NCBI RefSeq assembly: GCF_001668575.1
Contig: NZ_LZMD01000111.1
Location: 62,001 to 126,000, forward strand
Reading direction: 5' to 3'
Origin: Mycobacterium sp. 1164985.4
Lineage (GTDB): Bacteria; Actinomycetota; Actinomycetes; Mycobacteriales; Mycobacteriaceae
DNA: 64,000 nt
Below the pieces are notes generated by a model. It did no database searches. It was not told the DNA's origin and saw only the letters and a program-made list of their open reading frames with translations. Made by a program: the position numbers and the translations under genes. Below, one piece after another: positions 32,160-41,458 of this stretch (positions are counted from its first letter, which is position 1; each line of letters begins with the position of its first letter).

Positions 32160-32534
32160 ATGCCAACCATCCAGCAGCTGGTCCGCAAGGGTCGCCACGA
32201 CAAGCCCGCGAAGGCGAAGACCGCGGCCCTCAAGGGCAGCCCGCAGCGTCGCGGAGTGTGCACCCGCGTGTACACGACCACCCCGAAGAAGCCGAACTCG
32301 GCACTTCGGAAGGTCGCGCGCGTCAAGCTGACCAGCGCGGTCGAGGTCACCGCCTACATCCCGGGCGAGGGCCACAACCTGCAGGAGCACTCGATGGTGC
32401 TGGTGCGCGGCGGCCGTGTGAAGGACCTGCCGGGTGTGCGCTACAAGATCATCCGCGGCTCCCTGGACACCCAGGGCGTGAAGAACCGCAAGCAGGCGCG
32501 TAGCCGTTACGGCGCGAAGAAGGAGAAGAGCTGA
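32160..32534 (+). CDS. rpsL: 30S ribosomal protein S12
   Basis: The 124-residue S12, which monitors codon-anticodon pairing at the decoding centre. Both streptomycin-relevant loops are wild type: TTPKKPNSALRKVARVK (Lys43) and VRGGRVKDLPGVRYK (Lys88). First gene of the rpsL-rpsG-fusA-tuf operon, overlapping rpsG by one base (TGATG). Confidence 0.98.
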   Translation: MPTIQQLVRKGRHDKPAKAKTAALKGSPQRRGVCTRVYTTTPKKPNSALRKVARVKLTSAVEVTAYIPGEGHNLQEHSMVLVRGGRVKDLPGVRYKIIRGSLDTQGVKNRKQARSRYGAKKEKS

Positions 32535-33004
32535 TGCCGCGCAAGGGACCGGCACCCAAGCGTCCGTTGGTCAACGATCCGGTCTACGGGTCGCAGCTGG
32601 TCACCCAGCTGGTCAACAAGGTTCTGCTGGACGGGAAGAAATCGCTGGCCGAACGCATTGTTTATGGTGCGCTCGAACAGGCCCGCGAGAAGACCGGCAC
32701 CGATCCGGTGGTCACCCTCAAGCGCGCTCTGGACAACGTCAAGCCGGCACTCGAGGTTCGCAGCCGTCGCGTCGGCGGCGCCACCTATCAGGTTCCCGTG
32801 GAGGTGCGTCCGGATCGCTCGGTCACGCTGGCACTGCGCTGGCTGGTCAGCTTCTCCAAGGCCCGCCGCGAGAAGACCATGATCGAGCGCCTGGCGAACG
32901 AGATCCTCGATGCCAGCAATGGCCTGGGTGCCGCCGTGAAGCGGCGTGAGGACACCCACAAGATGGCCGAGGCAAACCGCGCCTTCGCGCACTACCGCTG
33001 GTGA
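32534..33004 (+). CDS. rpsG: 30S ribosomal protein S7
   Basis: The 156-residue S7, an early assembly protein of the 30S head that binds the 3' domain of 16S rRNA. It shows MPRKGPAPKRPL, PVYGSQLVTQLVNKVLLDGKKS, the conserved VEVRSRRVGGATYQVPVEV (with one substitution pattern) and the C-terminal AEANRAFAHYRW. In other bacteria S7 represses this operon translationally; no such site was identified here. It starts by overlapping the rpsL stop. Confidence 0.98.
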   Translation: MPRKGPAPKRPLVNDPVYGSQLVTQLVNKVLLDGKKSLAERIVYGALEQAREKTGTDPVVTLKRALDNVKPALEVRSRRVGGATYQVPVEVRPDRSVTLALRWLVSFSKARREKTMIERLANEILDASNGLGAAVKRREDTHKMAEANRAFAHYRW

Positions 33005-33077
33005 TAGCCGCCGGCGTGCAGTGTTGCCGCCGGCGCAATGACCACACAGCAACTACCAAGCGAGAGAGAAGACTTCT

Positions 33078-35183
33078 GTGGCACAGAAGGACGTGCTTAC
33101 CGACCTGAACAAGGTCCGCAACATCGGCATCATGGCCCACATCGATGCCGGCAAGACGACGACGACCGAACGCATCCTGTACTACACCGGCGTCAACTAC
33201 AAGATCGGTGAGACGCACGACGGCGCTTCGACCACGGACTGGATGGAGCAGGAGCAGGAGCGGGGGATCACCATCACCTCCGCGGCGGTCACGTGTTTCT
33301 GGAACGACAACCAGATCAACATCATCGACACCCCCGGCCACGTCGACTTCACCGTCGAGGTGGAGCGCAGCCTGCGCGTGCTCGACGGTGCCGTGGCCGT
33401 CTTCGACGGCAAGGAAGGTGTCGAGCCGCAGTCCGAGCAGGTCTGGCGCCAGGCCGACAAGTACGACGTGCCGCGCATCTGCTTCGTCAACAAGATGGAC
33501 AAGCTCGGTGCGGACTTCTACTTCACCGTGCGCACCATCCAAGAAAGGCTGGGTGCGACTCCCTTAGTGATCCAGCTGCCGATCGGCGCGGAGAACGACT
33601 TCATCGGCATCGTCGACCTGGTCGAGATGAAGGCCAAGGTATGGCGCGGCGAGACCGCCCTCGGCGAGAAGTACGAGGTCGAGGACATTCCGGCCGAGCT
33701 CGCCGAGAAGGCCGAGGAGTACCGGACCACGCTGCTCGAGACGGTCGCCGAGACCGACGAGGAGCTGCTGGACAAGTACGTCGGCGGCGAGGAGCTCACC
33801 GTTGCCGAGATCAAGGCCGCGATCCGCAAACTGACCGTCAATTCCGAGCTGTACCCGGTGCTGTGCGGGAGCGCGTTCAAGAACAAGGGCGTGCAGCCCA
33901 TGCTCGACGCGGTCATCGACTACCTGCCGTCGCCGCTGGACGTCGAGTCCGTGCAGGGTCACGTGCCCGGCAAGGAAGACGAGGCGATCAGCCGCAAGCC
34001 GTCGGTCGACGAGCCCTTCTCGGCGCTGGCCTTCAAGATCGCCGTGCACCCGTTCTTCGGCAAGCTGACCTACGTGCGCGTCTACTCCGGCACCGTTGAG
34101 TCCGGCTCGCAGGTGATCAACTCCACCAAGGGCAAGAAGGAGCGGCTGGGCAAGCTGTTCCAGATGCACGCCAACAAGGAGAACCCGGTGGAGCGGGCCT
34201 CCGCGGGGCACATCTACGCCGTAATCGGCCTGAAGGACACCACCACCGGCGACACCCTGTCCGACGCCAACGAGCAGATCGTGCTCGAGTCGATGACGTT
34301 CCCGGACCCGGTCATCGAGGTGGCCATCGAGCCGAAGACCAAGAGCGACCAGGAGAAGCTCGGCACAGCGATCCAGAAGCTGGCCGAGGAGGACCCGACG
34401 TTCAAGGTCCACCTGGACCAGGAGACCGGCCAGACCGTCATCGGCGGCATGGGCGAGCTTCACCTCGACATCCTTGTCGACCGGATGAAGCGCGAGTTCA
34501 AGGTCGAGGCCAACGTCGGCAAGCCGCAGGTGGCTTACCGCGAGACGATCAAGCGCAAGGTCGAAAAGGTCGAGTACACCCACAAGAAGCAGACGGGTGG
34601 CTCCGGCCAGTTCGCCAAGGTGCTCATCGACCTCGAGCCGTTCACCGGCGAGGACGGGGCGACCTACGAATTCGAGAACAAGGTCACCGGCGGCCGCATC
34701 CCGCGCGAATACATCCCGTCGGTTGATGCCGGCGCCCAGGACGCCATGCAGTACGGCGTGCTGGCGGGCTATCCGCTGGTGAACCTCAAGGTGACTCTGC
34801 TCGACGGTGCCTACCACGAGGTGGACTCGTCGGAAATGGCGTTCAAAGTTGCGGGTTCACAGGTGCTGAAGAAGGCCGCGCAGGCGGCCCAGCCCGTGAT
34901 CCTCGAGCCGATCATGGCGGTCGAAGTGACCACACCCGAGGACTACATGGGTGACGTGATCGGTGACCTGAACTCCCGCCGTGGTCAGATCCAGGCCATG
35001 GAGGAGCGATCGGGTGCCCGCGTCGTCAAGGCGCAGGTACCGCTGTCGGAGATGTTCGGCTACGTCGGAGACCTTCGGTCGAAGACCCAGGGCCGGGCAA
35101 ACTACTCCATGGTGTTCGACTCGTACGCCGAGGTTCCGGCGGCCGTGTCGAAGGAGATCATCGCGAAGGCGACGGGTCAGTGA
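33078..35183 (+). CDS. fusA: Elongation factor G
   Basis: A 701-residue translocation GTPase. G1 AHIDAGKTTTTERIL, G3 DTPGHVDFTVEVERSLR and G4 NKMDKLG are intact, followed by domains II-V including GELHLDILVDRMKREF and the C-terminal GRANYSMVFDSYAEVP. The GTG start has a GAGAGAAG-type ribosome site. It is a full-length EF-G1, not the paralogous EF-G2. It is separated from tuf by 164 bases carrying a hairpin. Confidence 0.98.
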   Translation: MAQKDVLTDLNKVRNIGIMAHIDAGKTTTTERILYYTGVNYKIGETHDGASTTDWMEQEQERGITITSAAVTCFWNDNQINIIDTPGHVDFTVEVERSLRVLDGAVAVFDGKEGVEPQSEQVWRQADKYDVPRICFVNKMDKLGADFYFTVRTIQERLGATPLVIQLPIGAENDFIGIVDLVEMKAKVWRGETALGEKYEVEDIPAELAEKAEEYRTTLLETVAETDEELLDKYVGGEELTVAEIKAAIRKLTVNSELYPVLCGSAFKNKGVQPMLDAVIDYLPSPLDVESVQGHVPGKEDEAISRKPSVDEPFSALAFKIAVHPFFGKLTYVRVYSGTVESGSQVINSTKGKKERLGKLFQMHANKENPVERASAGHIYAVIGLKDTTTGDTLSDANEQIVLESMTFPDPVIEVAIEPKTKSDQEKLGTAIQKLAEEDPTFKVHLDQETGQTVIGGMGELHLDILVDRMKREFKVEANVGKPQVAYRETIKRKVEKVEYTHKKQTGGSGQFAKVLIDLEPFTGEDGATYEFENKVTGGRIPREYIPSVDAGAQDAMQYGVLAGYPLVNLKVTLLDGAYHEVDSSEMAFKVAGSQVLKKAAQAAQPVILEPIMAVEVTTPEDYMGDVIGDLNSRRGQIQAMEERSGARVVKAQVPLSEMFGYVGDLRSKTQGRANYSMVFDSYAEVPAAVSKEIIAKATGQ

Positions 35184-35249
35184 GCATCGACGGCCGTCAG
35201 GCCGGAGGTGCGGAGCTGATCCGGAGCCGAGCCATGAATGGCGCTAAAG

Positions 35250-35272
35250 CAACCGGGCAGTAGCCCCGGTTG
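35250..35272 (+). terminator. Hairpin in the fusA-tuf interval
   Basis: CAACCGGG (35250-35257) pairs perfectly with CCCGGTTG (35265-35272) around a 7-base loop. It is followed by TTCTGCGG rather than a run of T, so it may be a partial attenuator or an RNA-processing signal. The interval also contains AGGAGG before the tuf GTG. Confidence 0.4.
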
Positions 35273-35347
35273 TTCTGCGGCGAGAAACAACTGCAAAGAT
35301 CAACACTGCTTTAGACAAGCACCAACACAGTCCAGGAGGACCACACA

Positions 35348-36538
35348 GTGGCGAAGGCGAAGTTCGAGCGGACGAAGCCGCACGTCAACATCGGGACCAT
35401 TGGTCACGTTGACCACGGCAAGACGACGCTGACCGCAGCAATCACCAAGGTGCTGCACGACAAGTTTCCCGAATTGAACGAGTCGCGCGCATTCGACCAG
35501 ATCGACAATGCGCCTGAGGAGCGTCAGCGCGGCATCACGATCAACATCTCCCACGTGGAGTACCAGACCGACAAGCGCCACTACGCGCACGTCGATGCCC
35601 CCGGTCACGCCGACTACATCAAGAACATGATCACCGGCGCCGCCCAGATGGACGGCGCGATCCTGGTGGTCGCGGCGACCGACGGCCCGATGCCGCAGAC
35701 GCGTGAGCACGTGCTGCTCGCCCGCCAGGTGGGCGTGCCTTACATCCTGGTCGCGTTGAACAAGGCCGACGCGGTCGACGACGAGGAGCTCATCGAGCTC
35801 GTCGAGATGGAGGTCCGCGAGCTGCTGGCCGCCCAGGAGTTCGACGAGGACGCCCCGGTCATCCGCGTGTCGGCGCTCAAGGCGCTCGAGGGTGACGAGA
35901 AGTGGGTCAAGTCCGTCGAGGAGCTCATGGAGGCCGTCGACGAGTCGATCCCGGATCCGGTCCGCGAGACCGACAAGCCGTTCCTGATGCCCGTCGAGGA
36001 CGTCTTCACGATCACCGGCCGCGGCACCGTGGTCACCGGTCGCGTCGAGCGTGGCGTGATCAACGTGAACGAGGAAGTCGAGATCGTCGGCATCCGCCCC
36101 GACACCACCAAGACCACGGTCACTGGTGTCGAGATGTTCCGGAAGCTGCTCGACCAGGGCCAGGCCGGCGACAACGTCGGTCTGCTGCTGCGCGGCATCA
36201 AGCGCGAGGACGTCGAGCGCGGTCAGGTCGTCGTGAAGCCCGGCACCACCACGCCGCACACCGAGTTCGAGGGCCAGGTCTACATCCTGTCCAAGGACGA
36301 GGGCGGCCGGCACACACCGTTCTTCAACAACTACCGTCCGCAGTTCTACTTCCGTACCACCGACGTGACCGGCGTGGTGACGCTGCCGGAGGGCACCGAG
36401 ATGGTGATGCCCGGTGACAACACCGACATCTCCGTCAAGCTCATCCAGCCCGTCGCCATGGACGAAGGTCTGCGCTTCGCGATTCGCGAGGGCGGCCGTA
36501 CCGTCGGCGCCGGCCGGGTCACCAAGATCATCAAGTGA
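35348..36538 (+). CDS. tuf: Elongation factor Tu
   Basis: A 396-residue GTPase that brings aminoacyl-tRNA to the ribosome. G1 GHVDHGKTTLT, G3 DAPGHADYIKNMITGAAQMD and G4 NKADAVDD are present, with C-terminal domain II/III motifs GRGTVVTGRVERG and RFAIREGGRTVGAGRV. The GTG start lies behind CAGGAGGACC. Only one tuf is in the window, as usual for mycobacteria. The operon ends at the following terminator. Confidence 0.99.
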   Translation: MAKAKFERTKPHVNIGTIGHVDHGKTTLTAAITKVLHDKFPELNESRAFDQIDNAPEERQRGITINISHVEYQTDKRHYAHVDAPGHADYIKNMITGAAQMDGAILVVAATDGPMPQTREHVLLARQVGVPYILVALNKADAVDDEELIELVEMEVRELLAAQEFDEDAPVIRVSALKALEGDEKWVKSVEELMEAVDESIPDPVRETDKPFLMPVEDVFTITGRGTVVTGRVERGVINVNEEVEIVGIRPDTTKTTVTGVEMFRKLLDQGQAGDNVGLLLRGIKREDVERGQVVVKPGTTTPHTEFEGQVYILSKDEGGRHTPFFNNYRPQFYFRTTDVTGVVTLPEGTEMVMPGDNTDISVKLIQPVAMDEGLRFAIREGGRTVGAGRVTKIIK

Positions 36539-36550
36539 TCTAGTCTCTGT

Positions 36551-36598
36551 ACGCGATTGCGGCGCTCACCTTCGGGTGGGCGCCGCTTTCGCGTTTTA
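36551..36598 (+). terminator. Rho-independent terminator of the str operon
   Basis: A 12-bp stem with a TTCG loop: GCGGCGCTCACC (36559-36570) and GGTGGGCGCCGC (36575-36586), one G-U pair. It is extended by flanking ACGCGA/TCGCGT pairing and followed by TTTTATT. Confidence 0.88.
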
Positions 36599-36745
36599 TT
36601 CGCGAAACGTACAAGAGGGTCGTTATTTTCCCAGCGCCCGCGACCCCGGTGTACGTCTCGCGAAGTTTCGGCCGGTAACGTCCGCGCCCGCCGGGGCGAT
36701 GTACTTCGCGTATGCCCTGGTCGGGCGAAGAAGGGTAAGGGTTTC

Positions 36746-37618
36746 ATGTTCGGTCGTCTCACCACGCTCGCCAGCGCCGCCGCAATCGCGGGTGCCACAT
36801 TCGCGGGTCTGTCCACAGCCACGGCTCAAGCCGCCCCCGGTTGCCCGGATGTGCACTGGTTCGGAGCGGCGGGATCGGGACAGCGTGACGGCGACCTGAC
36901 CGCGAACGCCGGAATGGGCGACGACATCTACCAGTCCTACCGTGACGTGCAGCGTTTGGTGACCGCCGACGGTCGCACGATGACGGCTGAGGCCGTCGAG
37001 TACCCCGCCGTCCCGGTGCCCGATGACGACGGCGGCGTCGGGGAGTGGCTCGGCTTCATGGGCAGCGTCGACGCCGGCGCATCCGCGCTCGAGTCGCAGT
37101 ACACGGCGTTCACCCAACGTTGCCCGGAGTCGAAGGTCGTGCTCGCCGGCTACTCGCAGGGCGCGATGGTGGTGCACCGCAATCTGCACGCGGCCGGAAC
37201 CAACCCGAACGTGGTCGCCGCGCTGCTCATCGCCGATGGTGACCGCCTGCCCGCCGACCCGACCATCAACATCGGCTCGGTCACCAGCGTCCCGGGCGCC
37301 GGAAAGGGCGTGGCTCAGGACTGGCCGATCCTCGCGCATGCACCGGCACCGCTTCCGCCCGCGATCGGTGCCCGCACGATCAGCGTGTGCGAACTCAACG
37401 ATGCGGTCTGTGACTATGACCCCGACGCCGAGGAAGTGTCGAAGGTTTCGACGCTCATCCACACCGGCTACACGAAGGCCTCGAGCGGGTACCGCTGGAC
37501 TCAGCCGTTGTATCAGCTCATCGGACCCGCAACGGTGACACCGCAGGCGCCCGAGGCGCTTCCGATCAGTCCGCTGGCCGCAGCGACACCGACGGAAGCG
37601 ACGGCTCCGACCGAGTAG
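36746..37618 (+). CDS. Secreted cutinase-family esterase
   Basis: A 290-residue secreted serine esterase. A signal peptide (1-30, ...ATAQAA) precedes the mature start PGCPDVHWFGAAGSGQ. The nucleophile elbow is AGYSQGAMV (Ser137), and the catalytic Asp region is CELNDAVCDYD. Four cysteines fit the two disulphides of cutinases (C33, plus RCPES, CELN and VCDY). Mycobacterial cutinase-like proteins hydrolyse lipids or polyesters at the cell surface. A Pro/Ala/Thr-rich tail of about 30 residues ends the protein. The last 53 bases overlap, tail to tail, the MFS gene on the other strand. Confidence 0.9.
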   Translation: MFGRLTTLASAAAIAGATFAGLSTATAQAAPGCPDVHWFGAAGSGQRDGDLTANAGMGDDIYQSYRDVQRLVTADGRTMTAEAVEYPAVPVPDDDGGVGEWLGFMGSVDAGASALESQYTAFTQRCPESKVVLAGYSQGAMVVHRNLHAAGTNPNVVAALLIADGDRLPADPTINIGSVTSVPGAGKGVAQDWPILAHAPAPLPPAIGARTISVCELNDAVCDYDPDAEEVSKVSTLIHTGYTKASSGYRWTQPLYQLIGPATVTPQAPEALPISPLAAATPTEATAPTE

Positions 37619-38976
37619 CCGCCCGCCGGGCGACCCACAGCACGACCGCTCCGGCGCCGAGCAGTGCCATCGCCAGCACCGCAAGGATCGCGTCGATCGC
37701 CTCCGCGGCCGGTGTTCCGTTGTGCTGCAACATCTCCAGCACGGTCGACGCGACCGCCACGCCGACGCCGGCCATCGACACCAACACCGTCAGCGTGACC
37801 CCGGCGGCCTCGCCGGCCCGCTCCGGACGCACCACCGCCTGCGTCGCGACGGTGGTGAATGCATAGACCAGACCCAGCGTCAGCCCGCACACACTGAGGG
37901 CGACGAGGTAGGGCGCCCAGTCTCGCGATGCCGCGACGGCGGCGAGGCCCAGCGCGGCGGCGACCGTCGTCGCACCCATCACCGCCGCCGGCGAGCGTCG
38001 AGTGCCGAGCCTGCCCGCCAGCACACCGCCGATCGCCGCGCCCGCCGATGGGCCGAGGAACGCCAGTCCCGCGGTCAAGGGGTCGAGTCCCCGGACTGTC
38101 TGCAGGAACACCGTCGACAAGAAGATGGTCACCGCGTAAGCGATGTTCGCGACGGCGCCCGCCACCACCAGGATCGTGAACCTCGCGTTGCGGACGAGGG
38201 ACAGGTCGACCAGCGGCCACCGAACCCTGGTCTCGACGACGACGAACGCGCCCAGTGCGAGCAGCGAACCGGCGAACGCGACGAAAGTCGACACCGACAG
38301 CCAGCCCCAGCCGGGCGCGCGATCGAAGGTCAACGTGAACAGTCCGATCCCGACGCTGATCAGCGCCAGCCCCGCCGTATCGATGCGCCGGGGCGCCGAC
38401 TCGTCGAATGATTCGGTGACGACGCGCGCCCCGATGGCGAGCGACGCCGCAGCGAGTGGCATGTTCAGCCAGAAGATCCATCGCCAGCCAACGGTGTCGG
38501 TCAGCAACCCGCCGACGAGTGGACCGGCTGCATTGCCCAAAGCTGCTATGCCGTAAGCCAATCCGATCGACCGTCCGGCCCTCGCAACGCCGTACGCGTT
38601 GGTCAGCACACTCACCGACACCGGAAAGACCAACGCCGCACCCAAACCCTGCGCCACCCGGAAGGCGATCAGCACGCCGAGGGTCGGCGCTACCGCACAC
38701 GCCACCGAAGCCGCGCCGAACAATGCGACCCCGGTGAGCAGCGTGCGGCGACGACCGAAGATGTCACCGATGCGGCCCGCGGGCACCATGAACGCGCCCA
38801 GAGCCAGCATGTAGACGCTGACGATCCACTGCAGGTCGGTTGCACTGCTGCCCCAACTCGACCGCCATGCGCGGGACCGCGAGGTTCATCGCGAAGTAGT
38901 CGATCTGCACACAGAACAACGCCAGTGCGACGGCGGCCAAGGTCCACCCCGACCGTGACTTCGCCACCGATGCCAT
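37566..38976 (-). pseudogene. MFS drug-efflux transporter (DHA2 type), single-base frameshift
   Basis: Two reading frames together make one 14-helix exporter of about 469 residues. The first frame (from the ATG at 38976) encodes SGWTLAAVALALFCVQIDYF and AVPRMAVELG. The second continues with SSATDLQWIVSVYMLALG and then GRIGDIFGRRRTLLTG to the C-terminus. The switch falls at a run of four C's at 38851-38854 (GGGG on the coding strand); removing one base joins ELG directly to SSATDLQW. Either the gene is recently broken or the extra base is a sequencing error; the rest is intact. Family members export drugs or metabolites using the proton gradient. Confidence 0.82.
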
Positions 38977-39058
38977 CGCACGACGATACGGCTCACCGAC
39001 GGGCGAATGGCGCTAATCTGACACGCAGGTCAGGCGGGGATGACGGGAGCGGACTGGC

Positions 39059-39898
39059 ATGTTGTGGCGTTACATCAAGGTTCAAGCCTTCGTGCTGCTG
39101 TGTGGCATCGTCGGGCCGATCTTCTTGGTCATCTACTTCGCCTCGGGCGCCGATCCGATGATGAAGTGGATGTTCTGGGCGGGCCTGCTGATCACCGCCG
39201 CCGACGTGCTGATCGCGCTGGCGATCACCGCCGGAGGAGCCCGGTCGGCGGCCAAGACCGCCGCCCTCGAACAGACCGGAGTACTGGCGCTGGCTCAGGT
39301 CACCGGAATTCACGAAACCGGCACGCGGATCAACGAACAGCCGCTGGTGAAACTCGACCTGCAAATCTCCGGGCCCGGCATCGCGCCGTTCGCCAGCCAG
39401 GACCGGGTGATCGCCTCGATCTCGAGGCTGCCGATGATCACCAACCGCAAGCTGGTCGCGCTGGTCGACCCGATGACCAACGAGTATCAGATCGATTGGG
39501 AGCGAAGCAGTCTGGTGAGCGGGATGATGCCCGCCAACTTCACCATCGCCGAGGACAACCGTACATATGACCTGACCGGCCAGACGGAGCCGCTGATGGA
39601 GATCCTGCACATCCTCAAGGCGAACAGCATAGGGCTCAACAACATGATCGACCTGAGGTCGAATCCCGTTGCACTTCAGCAGGTTCAGCAGGTTGTGCGC
39701 CGGGCGGCGGCCGCACATCAGGCACCGGCCGGCACCGCCCCGTCACCTGCCGCGGCACCGACCGCCGCCCCTTCGGTCGCGCCCCCGGAACCGTCGACCG
39801 CCCAGCGCCTCCAGGAACTCGAGACGTTGCGCGCTATGGGTTCGATCTCCGAGGACGAATACACGGCGAAGCGCCAGCAGATAATCGCTGACCTGTAG
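39059..39898 (+). CDS. Membrane protein with C-terminal SHOCT domain
   Basis: A 279-residue protein with two N-terminal membrane helices (about 8-30 and 38-60). A soluble beta-rich middle follows (LEQTGVLALAQVTGIHETG, LVALVDPMTNEYQIDW), then a Pro/Ala linker. A SHOCT (short C-terminal) domain ends it: RLQELETLRAMGSISEDEYTA and KRQQIIADL. SHOCT domains are oligomerisation tails of bacterial membrane proteins. The ATG has GGGAGCGGA upstream and a TAATCT -10-like element at 39014-39019. Function unknown; it precedes the arginine operon but is separated from it by 75 bases. Confidence 0.75.
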   Translation: MLWRYIKVQAFVLLCGIVGPIFLVIYFASGADPMMKWMFWAGLLITAADVLIALAITAGGARSAAKTAALEQTGVLALAQVTGIHETGTRINEQPLVKLDLQISGPGIAPFASQDRVIASISRLPMITNRKLVALVDPMTNEYQIDWERSSLVSGMMPANFTIAEDNRTYDLTGQTEPLMEILHILKANSIGLNNMIDLRSNPVALQQVQQVVRRAAAAHQAPAGTAPSPAAAPTAAPSVAPPEPSTAQRLQELETLRAMGSISEDEYTAKRQQIIADL

Positions 39899-39973
39899 CC
39901 TTTCGGCCTTCAGCCCCGCCGCGGGCTGATACCGTTTCGTCGTGCCGTGTCGCGCCCCCGTGGGGGTGTAGCC

Positions 39974-41458
39974 ATGACGGACTCGCTGGAGCAGAGGGCG
40001 ATCCGAGGTCCGTCGCTGGGCGATGCCATCATTCCGCTAGTCGCGCTGACCGTCCTGATCGGCAGCTCCATAGCGCTTTTCGGACTCGACGCCCTCGACG
40101 GGCCCATTCAGGTGGCACTCGTGTTGTGCTGCGCGGTCGCGGCCCTGATAGCGCTGAAGAACGGGCATCGTTGGAGCGCAGTGCAAGAGGCTGGGCAAGG
40201 CGCCCTGTCGTCGATCACCAGCGCGTTGTTCATCCTGCTTGCTGTCGGCGCATTGATCGGGACGTGGAATCTGTCCGGCACCATCCCGACGTTGGTCTAT
40301 TACGGAATTCAAGTGCTCTCGCCGGGTTACTTCTACGTTGCCACCGCGGTCATCTGTGGAGTCGTGGCGATGTCGATCGGAAGTTCGTGGACGACAGCGG
40401 GAACGGTGGGCGTGGGCCTGGTCGGCATCGCGACGATGCTCGGGGTGTCATCGGCCATCACCGCTGGCGCCGTCATCTCCGGGGCCTACCTGGGGGACAA
40501 GCTCTCACCGTTATCGGAGACGACCATCCTGACCGCGCAAATGGTCGAGGTCGACCTCTATACGCACATTCGTCATCAGGCGTGGACGTCGGTGCCGGCG
40601 TTCGTGATCGCGGCGATCGTGTTCGCGATCCTGGGTGTCGCCGGCCCACCGCCGCTGGCCACTGTCGGCGAAGAGGTCGAACTCGCCAAGCTGAGCGAGA
40701 TCTTCTCGATCACGCCGTTGAACCTCCTACCGCTGGCGATCCTCGTCTTCTTGTCCGTCCGCAAGGCGCCTGCGTCGTTGGCCCTGCTGGCGGCTTCGTT
40801 ATGGGCCGGTGCGCAGGCTGCCGTCCTGCAACGCGATGTGGTCGACGGATTCGTGCGCGAGATGCACGGCAGCGCCAATGTGATCGTCGGATCTATACAG
40901 GCGGTCTGGCGTGCGATGGCCAACGGCTTCACGATCAACTCGGGGATCGGTGAGATCGACCGGTTGCTGTCACGCGGCGGTATGGACAGCATGCTGCTCA
41001 CCATATGGCTGATCATCGGCGCGGTGACGTTCGGCGCACTGTTGGAGCAGTTCGGGTTAATCGACCGGCTGGTGCATCCGTTGATCGCCGCCGCGAAATC
41101 AACGGGCCGACTCTATCTTTCGGTGTTCGCAACCGGTATCGGGCTCAACATCGTCGCCGGCGATCAGTACATCGCGCTCGTGCTGCCCAGCCGTGTCTTC
41201 CGCCTCGAGTTCGAGAAACGCGGGCTTGCCCCGCAGAATCTGTCGCGGCTGGCCGCGGACAGCGGAACCGTGACGTCGGCGCTCGTGCCGTGGAACTCAT
41301 GCGGCGCGTTCATGAGCGCGGTGCTCGGAGTGTCGACATTGGCGTACCTGCCGTTCGCGGTCTTCAACATCGCCAGCCCCCTGCTCAGCGTGGCGTACGG
41401 CTACACCGGCTTCAAGATCGTCAAGGCGTCATCCACCCAGGAAGCGGAAGCGACATGA
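39974..41458 (+). CDS. NhaC-family Na+/H+ (or amino acid) antiporter
   Basis: A 494-residue polytopic membrane protein of the NhaC family with about twelve helices. Conserved stretches: SIGSSWTTAGTVGVGLVGI, GAVISGAYLGDKLSPLSETT and NIVAGDQYIALVLPSRVF. NhaC-type carriers in arginine-deiminase loci are often amino acid or arginine/ornithine exchangers, which fits the operon with an APC antiporter and ArcA. The ATG at 39974 has a GGGGG run 10 bases upstream; a GTG at 39947 is the alternative. It overlaps the next gene (ATGA). Confidence 0.85.
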   Translation: MTDSLEQRAIRGPSLGDAIIPLVALTVLIGSSIALFGLDALDGPIQVALVLCCAVAALIALKNGHRWSAVQEAGQGALSSITSALFILLAVGALIGTWNLSGTIPTLVYYGIQVLSPGYFYVATAVICGVVAMSIGSSWTTAGTVGVGLVGIATMLGVSSAITAGAVISGAYLGDKLSPLSETTILTAQMVEVDLYTHIRHQAWTSVPAFVIAAIVFAILGVAGPPPLATVGEEVELAKLSEIFSITPLNLLPLAILVFLSVRKAPASLALLAASLWAGAQAAVLQRDVVDGFVREMHGSANVIVGSIQAVWRAMANGFTINSGIGEIDRLLSRGGMDSMLLTIWLIIGAVTFGALLEQFGLIDRLVHPLIAAAKSTGRLYLSVFATGIGLNIVAGDQYIALVLPSRVFRLEFEKRGLAPQNLSRLAADSGTVTSALVPWNSCGAFMSAVLGVSTLAYLPFAVFNIASPLLSVAYGYTGFKIVKASSTQEAEAT

